A model generated the notes under the pieces. That model saw nothing but the letters and a program-made list of their open reading frames with translations, did no database searches and was not told the DNA's origin. Made by a program: the position numbers and the translations under genes. Positions 12,762-20,497 of a stretch of 64,000 nt of DNA are shown here, piece by piece; the first letter of the stretch is position 1; the number at the start of each line of letters is the position of its first letter. Location of the stretch: contig NZ_SGWE01000004.1 of NCBI RefSeq assembly GCF_013337115.1, positions 940,001 to 1,004,000 of the forward strand, read 5' to 3'. The DNA comes from Deinococcus sp. JMULE3 (GTDB lineage: Bacteria; Deinococcota; Deinococci; Deinococcales; Deinococcaceae).

Positions 12762-12890
12762 ATGACCAACTTCACTGCCCAGAACGAACTCGACGGCGTC
12801 GCCGTCCTCGCCCTCACCGGTTACGTCCTCGTCATCGCCAACGACGAACAACCCGCCTTCGACAGCCTGCTGACGACTGAAGTGCTGTAA
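12762..12890 (+). CDS. Tandem small peptide, copy 6, altered C-terminus (42 aa)
   Basis: The first 36 residues equal the other copies, but the tail reads LTTEVL in place of IAADIK. It is the last of the array and is followed by a terminator-like hairpin at 12906. The changed end shows the old border of the array: amplification seems to have acted on the units before it. Confidence 0.7.
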   Translation: MTNFTAQNELDGVAVLALTGYVLVIANDEQPAFDSLLTTEVL

Positions 12891-12905
12891 TTCGCTTCCT
12901 GACTG

Positions 12906-12940
12906 CACCCCCTGGCCTGCTGCCGGGGGGTGTTCCTGTT
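12906..12940 (+). terminator. Terminator or attenuator after the peptide array
   Basis: CACCCCC (12906-12912) pairs with GGGGGTG (12926-12932), followed by TTCCTGTTT. It lies between the array and the ABC operon, so it could keep peptide mRNA in excess over export genes by partial termination. Confidence 0.55.
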
Positions 12941-12999
12941 TCTCCGGGCTTTCTCCCGGCCCTGCGTACGGTGCGCGTGACCCACAGGAGGGGGATGAC

Positions 13000-13932
13000 A
13001 TGGACGTACTGCAGGCGACGGAGCTGAGGAAGTCGTACCGGTCGGGGAAACAGGTGGTCGAAGCGGTGCAGGGCGTGAGTCTGACCTGCCGCGCGGGCGA
13101 GGTGGTGGCGTTCCTGGGTGCGAACGGCGCGGGGAAAACCACGACGCTGAAGATGCTGACCGGCCTGATCCGCCCGGACAGCGGCTCGGTGCGGGTGTGC
13201 GGCGGGGACCCGCACGCGGACGCGCGGGTGCTGGAACGGATCGGGGCGGTGCTGGAGGGGAACCGCAACACGTACTGGACGCTGAGCGTGCAGGAGAACT
13301 TCGAGTACTTCGGGGTGCTGCGCGGCCTGACGCGCGCCGAGGTGCGCCGCCGCGCGCCGGGCCTGCTCGAGGAGTTCGGGCTGACCGAGAAGCGGGACGT
13401 GCAGGTGCAGCGCCTGTCGCGCGGCATGCAGCAGAAACTGGCGATCGCGCTGGCGGTGCTGCCGGAGCCGCAGCTGCTGCTGCTGGACGAGCCGACGCTG
13501 GGCCTGGACGTGCAGGCGACGCTGGACATGCAGGCGCTGGTGCGGTCGCTGGTCGCGCGGGGCTGCGCGGTGCTGCTCACGACGCATCAGCTGGACGTGG
13601 CGCAGAAACTCTCGGACCGGGTGGTGATCATGCGGCGGGGGCAGGTGGTGACCGAACAGCCCACGCGGGAACTGCTGCGCGCGTACAGCGGCAGCGGGTA
13701 CGAACTGCGCCACGAGGGCCTGCTGACGGACGGGCAGCGGTCTGCGCTGCGGGGCATGAGCGTGGAGGAACTGGAGCCGGGGCGCCTGTCGTACTTCGGG
13801 CCGGGCGCGCTGCTGTACGAGGTGCTGGACATCCTGCGGCCACTGGAGTTGCGGGCGGTGGCGCCCAGCGAGGTGGACCTGGCGGACGTGTTCCTGCGCG
13901 TGAACCACGAGTCGGAGGTGGCGTATGCGTGA
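13000..13932 (+). CDS. ABC transporter ATP-binding protein (exporter type)
   Basis: 310 aa nucleotide-binding subunit. Walker A GANGAGKTT near residue 44, signature LSRGMQQK near 145, Walker B LLLLDEPT near 165, D-loop GLDV, and H-loop TTHQ near 196. The C-terminal ~90 residues form an extra domain as in many ABC-2 drug or peptide exporters. GGAGGGGG precedes the ATG. The stop overlaps the start of the permease at 13925 by 8 nt. It heads a nine-gene run of overlapping genes 110 nt after the peptide array, so peptide export is the natural guess for its substrate. Confidence 0.9.
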   Translation: MDVLQATELRKSYRSGKQVVEAVQGVSLTCRAGEVVAFLGANGAGKTTTLKMLTGLIRPDSGSVRVCGGDPHADARVLERIGAVLEGNRNTYWTLSVQENFEYFGVLRGLTRAEVRRRAPGLLEEFGLTEKRDVQVQRLSRGMQQKLAIALAVLPEPQLLLLDEPTLGLDVQATLDMQALVRSLVARGCAVLLTTHQLDVAQKLSDRVVIMRRGQVVTEQPTRELLRAYSGSGYELRHEGLLTDGQRSALRGMSVEELEPGRLSYFGPGALLYEVLDILRPLELRAVAPSEVDLADVFLRVNHESEVAYA

Positions 13933-14704
13933 CGCGCTGCGGCTCTTTCAGGCGGAGTGGGTGCGGTCGGTGATCCTGATGCGCCGGTACGTGGGGAACA
14001 CGGTGGGCAGCATGCTGGGCCTGACGCTGGTGTTCCTGGGGTTGTTCTTCAGCACGCGGTACGTGTCGGGCATGAGCAGTTTCGGGGACCGGCTGGACAG
14101 CGTGGTCGTGGGGTACGTGCTGTGGTCGCTGATTCTGTTCGTGCTGGCGGACGTGAGCATGGACGCGCAGAACGAGGCGCAGACCGGCACGCTGGAACAG
14201 GTGTGCCTGTCACGGTTCGGACTGACGCGGGTGTTCGTGCTGCGCAGCCTGACGCGGGTCGTGTGGACGGTCCTGATGAACGCGGCGGTGCTGAGCGTCA
14301 TCTGTCTGGTGACGGGCACGCGGCTGCACCTGAGCCCCTGGCTGATCGTGCCGGTCGCGTCGGCGCTGATGGGGGCGTTCGGGCTGGCGTTCATGTTCGG
14401 GGCGATGGCGCTGGGCGCCAAGCGGATTCAGCAGCTGCTGAACCTGGCGAACTTCGGGCTGCTGTTCGTGGTGATGACGCCGTTCGAGAAGACGGCGCCG
14501 GGCCTGTTTCCGCTGCTGTCGCTGCTGCCGATGGTGCCGGGCGCGGCGGGCGTGCGGGCCGTGATGGTGGACGGCAGCGCGCCGGGCCTGGCGGGCGCGG
14601 CGGTGATGCTGATCAGCGGGGCGCTGTGGTTCGCGCTGGGCGTGCAGGTGTTCCGCCGCGCGGACCGCGCGGTGCGCACGCGTGGCCTGCTGGGGAGCTA
14701 CTGA
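13925..14704 (+). CDS. ABC-2 type permease
   Basis: 259 aa integral membrane protein with about six hydrophobic segments, e.g. VGSMLGLTLVFLGLFF, VGYVLWSLILFVLADV, LIVPVASALMGAFGLAFMF and FGLLFVVMTPF. The layout is that of an ABC-2 exporter membrane subunit and pairs with the ATPase immediately upstream. Its TGA overlaps the ATG of the M16 protease by one base (TGATG), so the two are likely translationally coupled. Confidence 0.85.
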   Translation: MRDALRLFQAEWVRSVILMRRYVGNTVGSMLGLTLVFLGLFFSTRYVSGMSSFGDRLDSVVVGYVLWSLILFVLADVSMDAQNEAQTGTLEQVCLSRFGLTRVFVLRSLTRVVWTVLMNAAVLSVICLVTGTRLHLSPWLIVPVASALMGAFGLAFMFGAMALGAKRIQQLLNLANFGLLFVVMTPFEKTAPGLFPLLSLLPMVPGAAGVRAVMVDGSAPGLAGAAVMLISGALWFALGVQVFRRADRAVRTRGLLGSY

Positions 14705-17385
14705 TGACGGTCACGGCTGACCTGCACGGGTTCCGGCTGGAGCGGCTGCGGGCGCTGCCGGTGCTGGGCGGTTCGCTCGGCGAGTACCGGCACGAGAGTG
14801 GCGCGCGGCTGCTGCATGTCGCCGCGCCGGACGAGAGCAGCACGCTGAGCGTGTCGTTCCGCACGCCGCCCCTGAGTGACGCGGGGCACCCGCATGTCCT
14901 GGAGCACCTGGTGCTGATGGGCTCACGGCGGTTCCCGGCGCGGGACGCGTTCCAGGCGTGGCAGCGCTGGCAGCTGCTGGATTACCTGAACGCCAGCACC
15001 ACGCGTGACTGGACGGCGTTCACGGCGTCCGGGACGGTCCCCGAGGACCTGCTGGGCACGCTGGAGTTCCTGCTGGACGCCACCTTTCACCCGCTGCTGG
15101 AGGACGGGGCCTTCCGGCAGGAGGCGTGGCGGGCGCAGCCGGACGGGACGCTGGGGGGCGTGATCCTGAACGAGATGAGCGGCGCGTACGCGCACCCGGC
15201 GCGGCGGCTGCGGGAGGCGACGGGCGCGGCGCTGTTCCCGGATTCGGCGTACGCGTGGGCGTCGGGCGGCACGCCGCAGGCCCTGCCGGACCTGAGTGTG
15301 GAGGACGTCCGGGCGTACCACGCGCGGTACTACGTCCCGGCGAACCTGACGGTGTTCGCGTACGGATCGCTGCCGCTGGGCGAGGTGACGCGGCGCGTGA
15401 GTGAGGTGCTGCGGGACCTGCCGCGCGGCGTGGCGGCCCCCTTCCCGGTGCCCGTGTCGACGGGCCGGTCGGAGCTGACGGTCACGCACCCGGGCAGCGC
15501 GCAGACGCTGGCCTGCTGGGCGCTGCCCGCCGGGCTGTCCCCGCTGGAGGTGCAGGGCCTGAACGTGCTGGGGCTGGCGCTGCTGGGCCACCCGGACGCG
15601 CCGCTGCACCGCGCGGCCCGGGCGCTGGGGGGAACGCTGGCGGACGGCAGTGGTCTTCACGCGGATACCGCGCAGCCGGTCCTGGCGGCGGGCGTCGCGG
15701 CGGACGTGGAGGAATCGGTGCTGATGGAGGCGCTGCTGGACGTGCTGCGTGCCCCCCTGGCACCGGAGGATGTCCGGGCGGCGCTGGGACGGTACACGCT
15801 GAGCGCGCTGGACACGCAGCATCACGGCTTCCCGTACGGGGTGCAGCTGTCGTTCGACGTGCTGGGCGCGGCGCATCACGGGCACGATCCGCTGCCGCAG
15901 GCGCTGGCGGGCGCGGCGCAGGCCCTGCAGGCGCTGCCGGACCTGCCGGGGTTCCTGGGCGACCTGGCGCGGCGCCTGCTGGTCGAGAACCCGCACCGCA
16001 GCGTGGTGTGCCTGCGGGTCGCGCCGGACCCGACCCCGCGCGTCGTGACCCCGGCAGGGGCTGCATCGGTGGCGAGTTCGGGTGCGTCGGTGACTGCCGC
16101 GCGCCTGGCAGCCCGTCCGCTGGCCGAGCGGGTGCGCCTGCCGGACGCGCCGCTCCTGCACGCCACCGAGGTGCTGGGAGTGCCGGTGCAGGCGGCGCAG
16201 GTGCCGGGGTCGCTGACGCAGTTCAGCCTCAGCCGGGACCTGCCGGCTGACACCGCGCTGCTGGGCTGGCTTCCGGCGTATCTGCACCTGCTGGGGCGCA
16301 GTCCGCTGGGCCGGACCATGACGCGGGAGGTGCAGGCGCTGGGCGCGACCTGGAGCGTGAATGCCGACACCACGCACGACCCGCTCGATCCGGCGCGCGT
16401 GACCCTGAGCGTGACCCTGAATGTCCGCGGCCTGAGTGAGCGTGTGCCGGACGTGACGGCGCGCCTGGGCCAGGAGTGGGCCGTCCTGAGTCCAGTCCCG
16501 GCGAACGCACGGCAGCTCCTGCGGGACCGGGCGGCGCAGCTGCGGACACTGCGGCCCACGCAGGCGGCCCCGCTGGGGATGCTGCGCGCGGCGCTGGCGG
16601 TGAATCCGGGATTCATGGTGCGCGAGGCCTGCGACGGCACCCTGGGTCACGACCTGCTGGACGCGGCGGCTGCGCACCCGGCGCTGGAGGACGCTCTGGC
16701 CGCGCTGCACGCGGCGCTGTGGTCACGGACTCACCTGCGGGGCGTGGTGGTCGCCGACCGGCCGGCCGGGACGCTCCCGGACGTGCTGTCGCCGCTGCTG
16801 GTGGGCCTGCCGCTGGAGGCGAGCGGCACACTGAGCCCCCTGAGTGCCGCGCCCACCTGGCCGGAGCTGCCGGGATCGGCGGCGCTGGCGTGGCCGACCG
16901 TGCCGTTCGCGCATCCGGACGCCCCGGCGTTCACGGTGCTGGGCCGCGCGCTGCAGGACGCGCTGCACGCCCCGGTGCGCGCCCAGGGCGGGGCGTACGC
17001 GGTGACGGTGCGGGCGCTGCCGGAGGCCGGGGTCCTGCTGGCGGTCTCGGCGCGGGACCCGCACCCGGAACGGACGCTGGACGTGTTCGGCGCGGCGACC
17101 TCGTACCTGGGTGAGCTGCGGGGCGAGACGCTGGAGGCGGCGCGGCTGGGTGCCGTGCGGCAGGTGCTGCCGCTGCGGTCGCGGGCCATGCTGGCGCGGC
17201 AGGCGGCGCTGGACGCGCAGTTCGGATTCACGGCGCACCGCGCGGCGTTCCTGGACGGGCTGCTGACCGTCACGCCCGAGGATCTGGCGCGGGTGTTGGC
17301 GCGGCTCGCGGCGCAGGCCGCGCCGGACCTGGGGGCGGTCGCGGCTCCCGTTTCTTCTTCTGCGTTTGCCCTGGGGGCCTCATGA
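14704..17385 (+). CDS. M16 family zinc metallopeptidase, PreP-like
   Basis: 893 aa, close to the length of presequence protease-type (M16C) enzymes, which form a closed chamber and degrade or trim peptides of up to about 65 residues. The inverted zinc motif HVLEH is present (H64, E67 catalytic, H68) and the third ligand lies in NEMSGAY (E157). The motif surroundings HLVLMGSRRFPARDAF and LDYLNASTTRDWTAF match the PreP pattern. No signal peptide, so it acts in the cytoplasm. Coupled to the permease upstream and to the next gene by ATGA. The 42 aa peptides upstream are well within the size that such enzymes accept. Confidence 0.9.
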   Translation: MTVTADLHGFRLERLRALPVLGGSLGEYRHESGARLLHVAAPDESSTLSVSFRTPPLSDAGHPHVLEHLVLMGSRRFPARDAFQAWQRWQLLDYLNASTTRDWTAFTASGTVPEDLLGTLEFLLDATFHPLLEDGAFRQEAWRAQPDGTLGGVILNEMSGAYAHPARRLREATGAALFPDSAYAWASGGTPQALPDLSVEDVRAYHARYYVPANLTVFAYGSLPLGEVTRRVSEVLRDLPRGVAAPFPVPVSTGRSELTVTHPGSAQTLACWALPAGLSPLEVQGLNVLGLALLGHPDAPLHRAARALGGTLADGSGLHADTAQPVLAAGVAADVEESVLMEALLDVLRAPLAPEDVRAALGRYTLSALDTQHHGFPYGVQLSFDVLGAAHHGHDPLPQALAGAAQALQALPDLPGFLGDLARRLLVENPHRSVVCLRVAPDPTPRVVTPAGAASVASSGASVTAARLAARPLAERVRLPDAPLLHATEVLGVPVQAAQVPGSLTQFSLSRDLPADTALLGWLPAYLHLLGRSPLGRTMTREVQALGATWSVNADTTHDPLDPARVTLSVTLNVRGLSERVPDVTARLGQEWAVLSPVPANARQLLRDRAAQLRTLRPTQAAPLGMLRAALAVNPGFMVREACDGTLGHDLLDAAAAHPALEDALAALHAALWSRTHLRGVVVADRPAGTLPDVLSPLLVGLPLEASGTLSPLSAAPTWPELPGSAALAWPTVPFAHPDAPAFTVLGRALQDALHAPVRAQGGAYAVTVRALPEAGVLLAVSARDPHPERTLDVFGAATSYLGELRGETLEAARLGAVRQVLPLRSRAMLARQAALDAQFGFTAHRAAFLDGLLTVTPEDLARVLARLAAQAAPDLGAVAAPVSSSAFALGAS

Positions 17386-18347
17386 CCACTGATCATCCGG
17401 CGCTGCCGGTGTTCCGCCGCGCGCTCGCGTGGGTGTCGGCGCACCTGGACGCCTTCCATCCGGACCACGAGTTCGTGTCGGATCACTCGCTGCGCGTCAA
17501 GCCGTTCATCGAACTGGTGTTCGTCCTGAATCCGTTCCTGCGCCGGGGGCTGCACCGTCAGGAGCCGCTGCTGGCGGACCTCGCGGCGTTCTGCGCGCGG
17601 ACGTTCGACACGTACGATTTCGCGGCGTTCGCGCAGCAGGACCCGGCGGGGCTGATCGTGTTCGCGCTGCGTGACGAGTTCGACGCGCTGTGTGGCCGCG
17701 CCCCGCGTGACGGCCTGCTGGGCCGGTTCCGGCAGACGGGCCTGCCGGCACTGGTCAGCGTGAGCCGCACCCCGTACCGCGCGATGGACCTGGCGTACAG
17801 CGTGGCGCGGGCCGATCTGCACTTCGATCCCCGGTCGCTGCTGCCGGACCTGCCGCGCACGGTGCTGGGCGCGGCGCGGCCCCTGGCGCACTGCACGGAC
17901 TCGGATCTGTACTCGCTGACGCACACCCTCTTCTACCTGGCAGACCTGGGCGAGGCGGACCTGAGCGCCTGCTGGCCGGACACGGCGGGCCTGAGCGACC
18001 GGCTGCGCGGCGCGCTGGGCCTGACGCTGCGCGAGGGCAACGCGGACCTGAGCGGCGAACTGCTGATGTGCCTGGCGTTCCTCGGCGACACCGGCAGCGG
18101 CTGCGCACGGTACGCGTGGACGCGACTGGCGGCGCTGCAGCTGCCGTGCGGGGCGGTCCCGGCGCCCAGTTACCGCGCTGCCCGCGACGACTCGGCTGGC
18201 GAGACGGCCGGGCATTACCGCTTCACGCAGAGTTACCACACGACGCTGGTGATGCTGGGCGCGGCGATGCCCGCGCTGTTTCCCACCGCGCTGGAGGTCC
18301 CGCTGCCTGCGCCGACCGTACCCCTGAAGGCCGAGGTGGCGTCATGA
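17382..18347 (+). CDS. Unrecognised protein 1 of the peptide locus, helical, 321 aa
   Basis: Soluble and alpha-helical by eye. Noticeable stretches are DLYSLTHTLFYLADLG near residue 180, GELLMCLAFLGD near 225 and a C-terminal RFTQSYHTTLVMLGAAM. From memory this resembles uncharacterised actinobacterial proteins with a THT-F-Y-x-D-x-G plus YHTTLV pattern that may form helical toroids, but I cannot confirm a family. No catalytic motif of LanC (no Cys-Cys-His zinc set). It overlaps its neighbours by 4 nt on both sides, so it is made together with the protease. Confidence 0.75.
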   Translation: MTTDHPALPVFRRALAWVSAHLDAFHPDHEFVSDHSLRVKPFIELVFVLNPFLRRGLHRQEPLLADLAAFCARTFDTYDFAAFAQQDPAGLIVFALRDEFDALCGRAPRDGLLGRFRQTGLPALVSVSRTPYRAMDLAYSVARADLHFDPRSLLPDLPRTVLGAARPLAHCTDSDLYSLTHTLFYLADLGEADLSACWPDTAGLSDRLRGALGLTLREGNADLSGELLMCLAFLGDTGSGCARYAWTRLAALQLPCGAVPAPSYRAARDDSAGETAGHYRFTQSYHTTLVMLGAAMPALFPTALEVPLPAPTVPLKAEVAS

Positions 18348-19249
18348 GCGCCCCCGCGACCCTGCGGGCCGAACCGCTGACGGGGCGCGACTGGCTGGAC
18401 GTGCTGGAGGGCGCGCTGCCCCGGCAGGTGTTCGGCCCGGACGCGAGCCGGGACGTGCAGCAGCTGGCGACGGTGTGCCGGGCGCTGCTGTGCCTGCCCG
18501 CCGGGATCAGCCTGCCCGAGTCGCGCCTGCAGCGCGTGATGGGCGCGCTGCTGCGCCACCCGCTGTGGGAGGACCTGCTGCTCACGAACGCCGAGTGGCT
18601 GCATCCGGCCCTGCCGACCCTGCACCTGTGGCACCGGCACTGGCCGGGGCTGCCGGGCGCGCTGCGGCCCGTGCAGCGCACGCTGGACGCCGGGCTGATC
18701 AGCCGCGCCGAGTGGACACCCATGCACCTGCTGGACCTGAGCGTGCACCTGCACGCCCTGCAGGCCGACGGGCTGGACCTGGGCCGCGCGCCGCTGCCCG
18801 CCCCGACCGACGTGGCGCGGGACTCGGCGCTGGGCGCGGACGCCCCGGCGTGGCTGTGGTGCTACGAGAAGGTCAGCGTGCTGAACTACCTGCTGCGCGC
18901 TGCCCGCAGCGGCGGCCTGGCCGTCCCGTCCTGGGCGGCGGGCGTGACGGCCGCGAACCTCGTGCATGCCCTGCGCGCCCTGCATGCCCCGGATCAACCG
19001 GATTCCGAGGGCGCGCTGCGGGCCGTGTCGGAGCACGCGCTGGCGCACGCCCTGAGCGGCACACCCAGCGCGGACCTGCTGCGCCGCGCCGTGAGTGCCG
19101 CCGCGCAGGCACGCGCCGCGCGGCCCGACGCGCAGGACCGCTGGCTGTGGCCGGTGGTGGCCGCGAATCTGGCCGTGGTCGCCCGGTGGACCCCCGCACC
19201 GTCCATGACGGAACCTTCAGGAACTGAACCTTTCAGGAGAGAGCTGTGA
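18344..19249 (+). CDS. Unrecognised protein 2 of the peptide locus, 301 aa
   Basis: The start ATG overlaps the previous stop as ATGA. Helical, Leu/Ala-rich, with no membrane segment or signal peptide. Visible stretches are VCRALLCLPAGI, THLWHRHW-like aromatic residues near 100, and WLWCYEKVSVLNYLLRAAR near 175. No family recognised. The regular helices of 20-25 residues suggest an all-helical repeat fold like its neighbours. Its last bases include the ribosome-binding site (AGGAGAG) of the next gene. Confidence 0.7.
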   Translation: MSAPATLRAEPLTGRDWLDVLEGALPRQVFGPDASRDVQQLATVCRALLCLPAGISLPESRLQRVMGALLRHPLWEDLLLTNAEWLHPALPTLHLWHRHWPGLPGALRPVQRTLDAGLISRAEWTPMHLLDLSVHLHALQADGLDLGRAPLPAPTDVARDSALGADAPAWLWCYEKVSVLNYLLRAARSGGLAVPSWAAGVTAANLVHALRALHAPDQPDSEGALRAVSEHALAHALSGTPSADLLRRAVSAAAQARAARPDAQDRWLWPVVAANLAVVARWTPAPSMTEPSGTEPFRREL

Positions 19250-19794
19250 TGCGAGTCGTGACCTTTGATTTCGGAGCGGCGGCCCGCTGGGCTGCGGAAC
19301 TGCTGACCCTGCCCCTGCCGGACGACGCCGCGCAGCTGGCGCGCGCGACGGTCGAGTGCGCCGCGCTGAACGTGACGCCCCCCACCGGCGACGCGCCCCC
19401 CGTACCGATCACCGGGTGGCTGGACCTCGACCCGGCGGCGCTGCTGGCGCAGGTGCGCGCGGCGCTGGCCGCCCCTGTTCCCGGCGTGCCAGACGAACTG
19501 GCCGGGGTGGTCGTGCCCGGCTGCGCCTTCGCCGCCTGCCGGGAGAACGACCTGCCGCTGGCGGGGGCCCTGCTGGAACTGCTGCTGCACTGGGGCCTCC
19601 CGCACGCGGCGGACGTCGCGGATTTCCTGGCGTTCCAGCAGCGTGCGGACGGCGCGTGCGGCTACCTGAACCCGCTGCGGCCCGCGCCGTACGCGCGGCA
19701 CGAGGCGGCGCTGGCCTTCCACCTGCCCGCCACGCACGCGATCACCCGCGCCCTGGCGGCGTACGAGCTGGAGGTCCATCGTGCCCACGCTTGA
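19249..19794 (+). CDS. Unrecognised protein 3 of the peptide locus, 181 aa
   Basis: ATG at 19249 overlaps the preceding TGA (TGATG); AGGAG lies 9 nt upstream. An in-frame GTG three bases earlier is an alternative. The C-terminal half contains DFLAFQQRADGACGYLNPL, which looks like a repeat of squalene-cyclase or prenyltransferase-like helical toroids (FLxxQxxDGxxGY). The N-terminal half has a long acidic and proline-rich linker. Function unknown; I infer a structural relation to unrecognised protein 1 two genes upstream. The next gene begins inside its last 14 bases. Confidence 0.7.
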   Translation: MRVVTFDFGAAARWAAELLTLPLPDDAAQLARATVECAALNVTPPTGDAPPVPITGWLDLDPAALLAQVRAALAAPVPGVPDELAGVVVPGCAFAACRENDLPLAGALLELLLHWGLPHAADVADFLAFQQRADGACGYLNPLRPAPYARHEAALAFHLPATHAITRALAAYELEVHRAHA

Positions 19795-20497
19795 GGTCCG
19801 GGACCTGCGGGTGCGGTTCGGGCGGACCGAGGCGCTGCGCGGCGTGACGCTGGACCTGCCTCCGGGCGTGACCGGGCTGGTCGGCGCGAACGGCGCGGGG
19901 AAAAGCACCCTGATCCGTACGCTGGTGACCCTGCAGCGGCCCGGCGCGGGCCAGCTGATCTGGGACGGGCAGGACGTCACGCGCCGCCCGGAGCGGCTGC
20001 GGCGCGTGCTGGGCTACGTCCCGCAGGAGGGCGGCGCGTACCCGCAGCTGAGCCCTACCGAGTTCCTGCAGTACATGGGCGCCGCCAAGCGCCTGAGCGC
20101 CCGCGCAGTGGACGCGCAGATTCCTCAGTTGCTGGACGCCGTGAACCTGGGCGCGCACGCGCACCGGCCCGTGGGATCGTTCTCGGGCGGCATGGCGCGG
20201 CGCGTGCTGATCGCGCAGGCGCTGCTGGGTGACCCGCAGCTGCTGATCCTCGATGAACCCAGCGTGGGCCTGGACGCCGCGGAACGCCTGCGCTTCCAGG
20301 CGCTGCTGCGTGAGCGGGCGCGGACGGCGTCGGTGCTGCTCGTCACGCACATCCGCGAGGATCTGGACGCGACCGCCGACCGCCTCCTGACCCTGGACGG
20401 CGGCGTGATCACCGGCGTGACCTGCCCGCCACGCCGCGCACCGCAGCCGCAGATCACAGTGACCCCGGCCAGCGCGTGGGGAGCCGCCCATGCCTGA
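19781..20497 (+). CDS. ABC transporter ATP-binding protein, second set
   Basis: 238 aa. Walker A GANGAGKST near residue 38, Q-loop YVPQEGG, signature SFSGGMARR near 130, Walker B LLILDEPSVGLD near 155, H-loop VTHIREDLD. A GTG start at 19781 gives MPTLEVRDLRV; it overlaps the previous gene by 14 nt. It pairs with the permease that follows. Having two ABC systems in one operon suggests separate export and self-protection roles, as in many bacteriocin loci; this is inference. Confidence 0.9.
   Translation: MPTLEVRDLRVRFGRTEALRGVTLDLPPGVTGLVGANGAGKSTLIRTLVTLQRPGAGQLIWDGQDVTRRPERLRRVLGYVPQEGGAYPQLSPTEFLQYMGAAKRLSARAVDAQIPQLLDAVNLGAHAHRPVGSFSGGMARRVLIAQALLGDPQLLILDEPSVGLDAAERLRFQALLRERARTASVLLVTHIREDLDATADRLLTLDGGVITGVTCPPRRAPQPQITVTPASAWGAAHA

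Larger units (their letters stand above)
12055..12890 (+). repeat. Tandem repeat of six peptide genes, unit 140-142 bp
   Basis: Start-to-start distances are 140, 141, 142, 142 and 142 bp. Each unit holds a complete ORF with ribosome-binding site, so this is a multigene array, not a CRISPR or satellite. Near-identity makes copy number unstable and open to assembly collapse. Confidence 0.9.

Noticed and set aside
12114..12817. Antisense frames across the peptide array
   Set aside because: They repeat with the array period and only mirror the sense genes; no ribosome-binding sites of their own.
12055..12890. CRISPR array
   Set aside because: The repeats are 140-142 bp, each a full ORF with ribosome-binding site. 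There are no short direct repeats with unique spacers and no cas genes.
11841..19794. Lanthipeptide, lasso peptide or thiopeptide cluster
   Set aside because: No LanB, LanC (Cys-Cys-His), LanM, YcaO, radical SAM or asparagine-synthase-like gene, and the peptides have no cysteine. I therefore describe the locus only as an unassigned peptide system.
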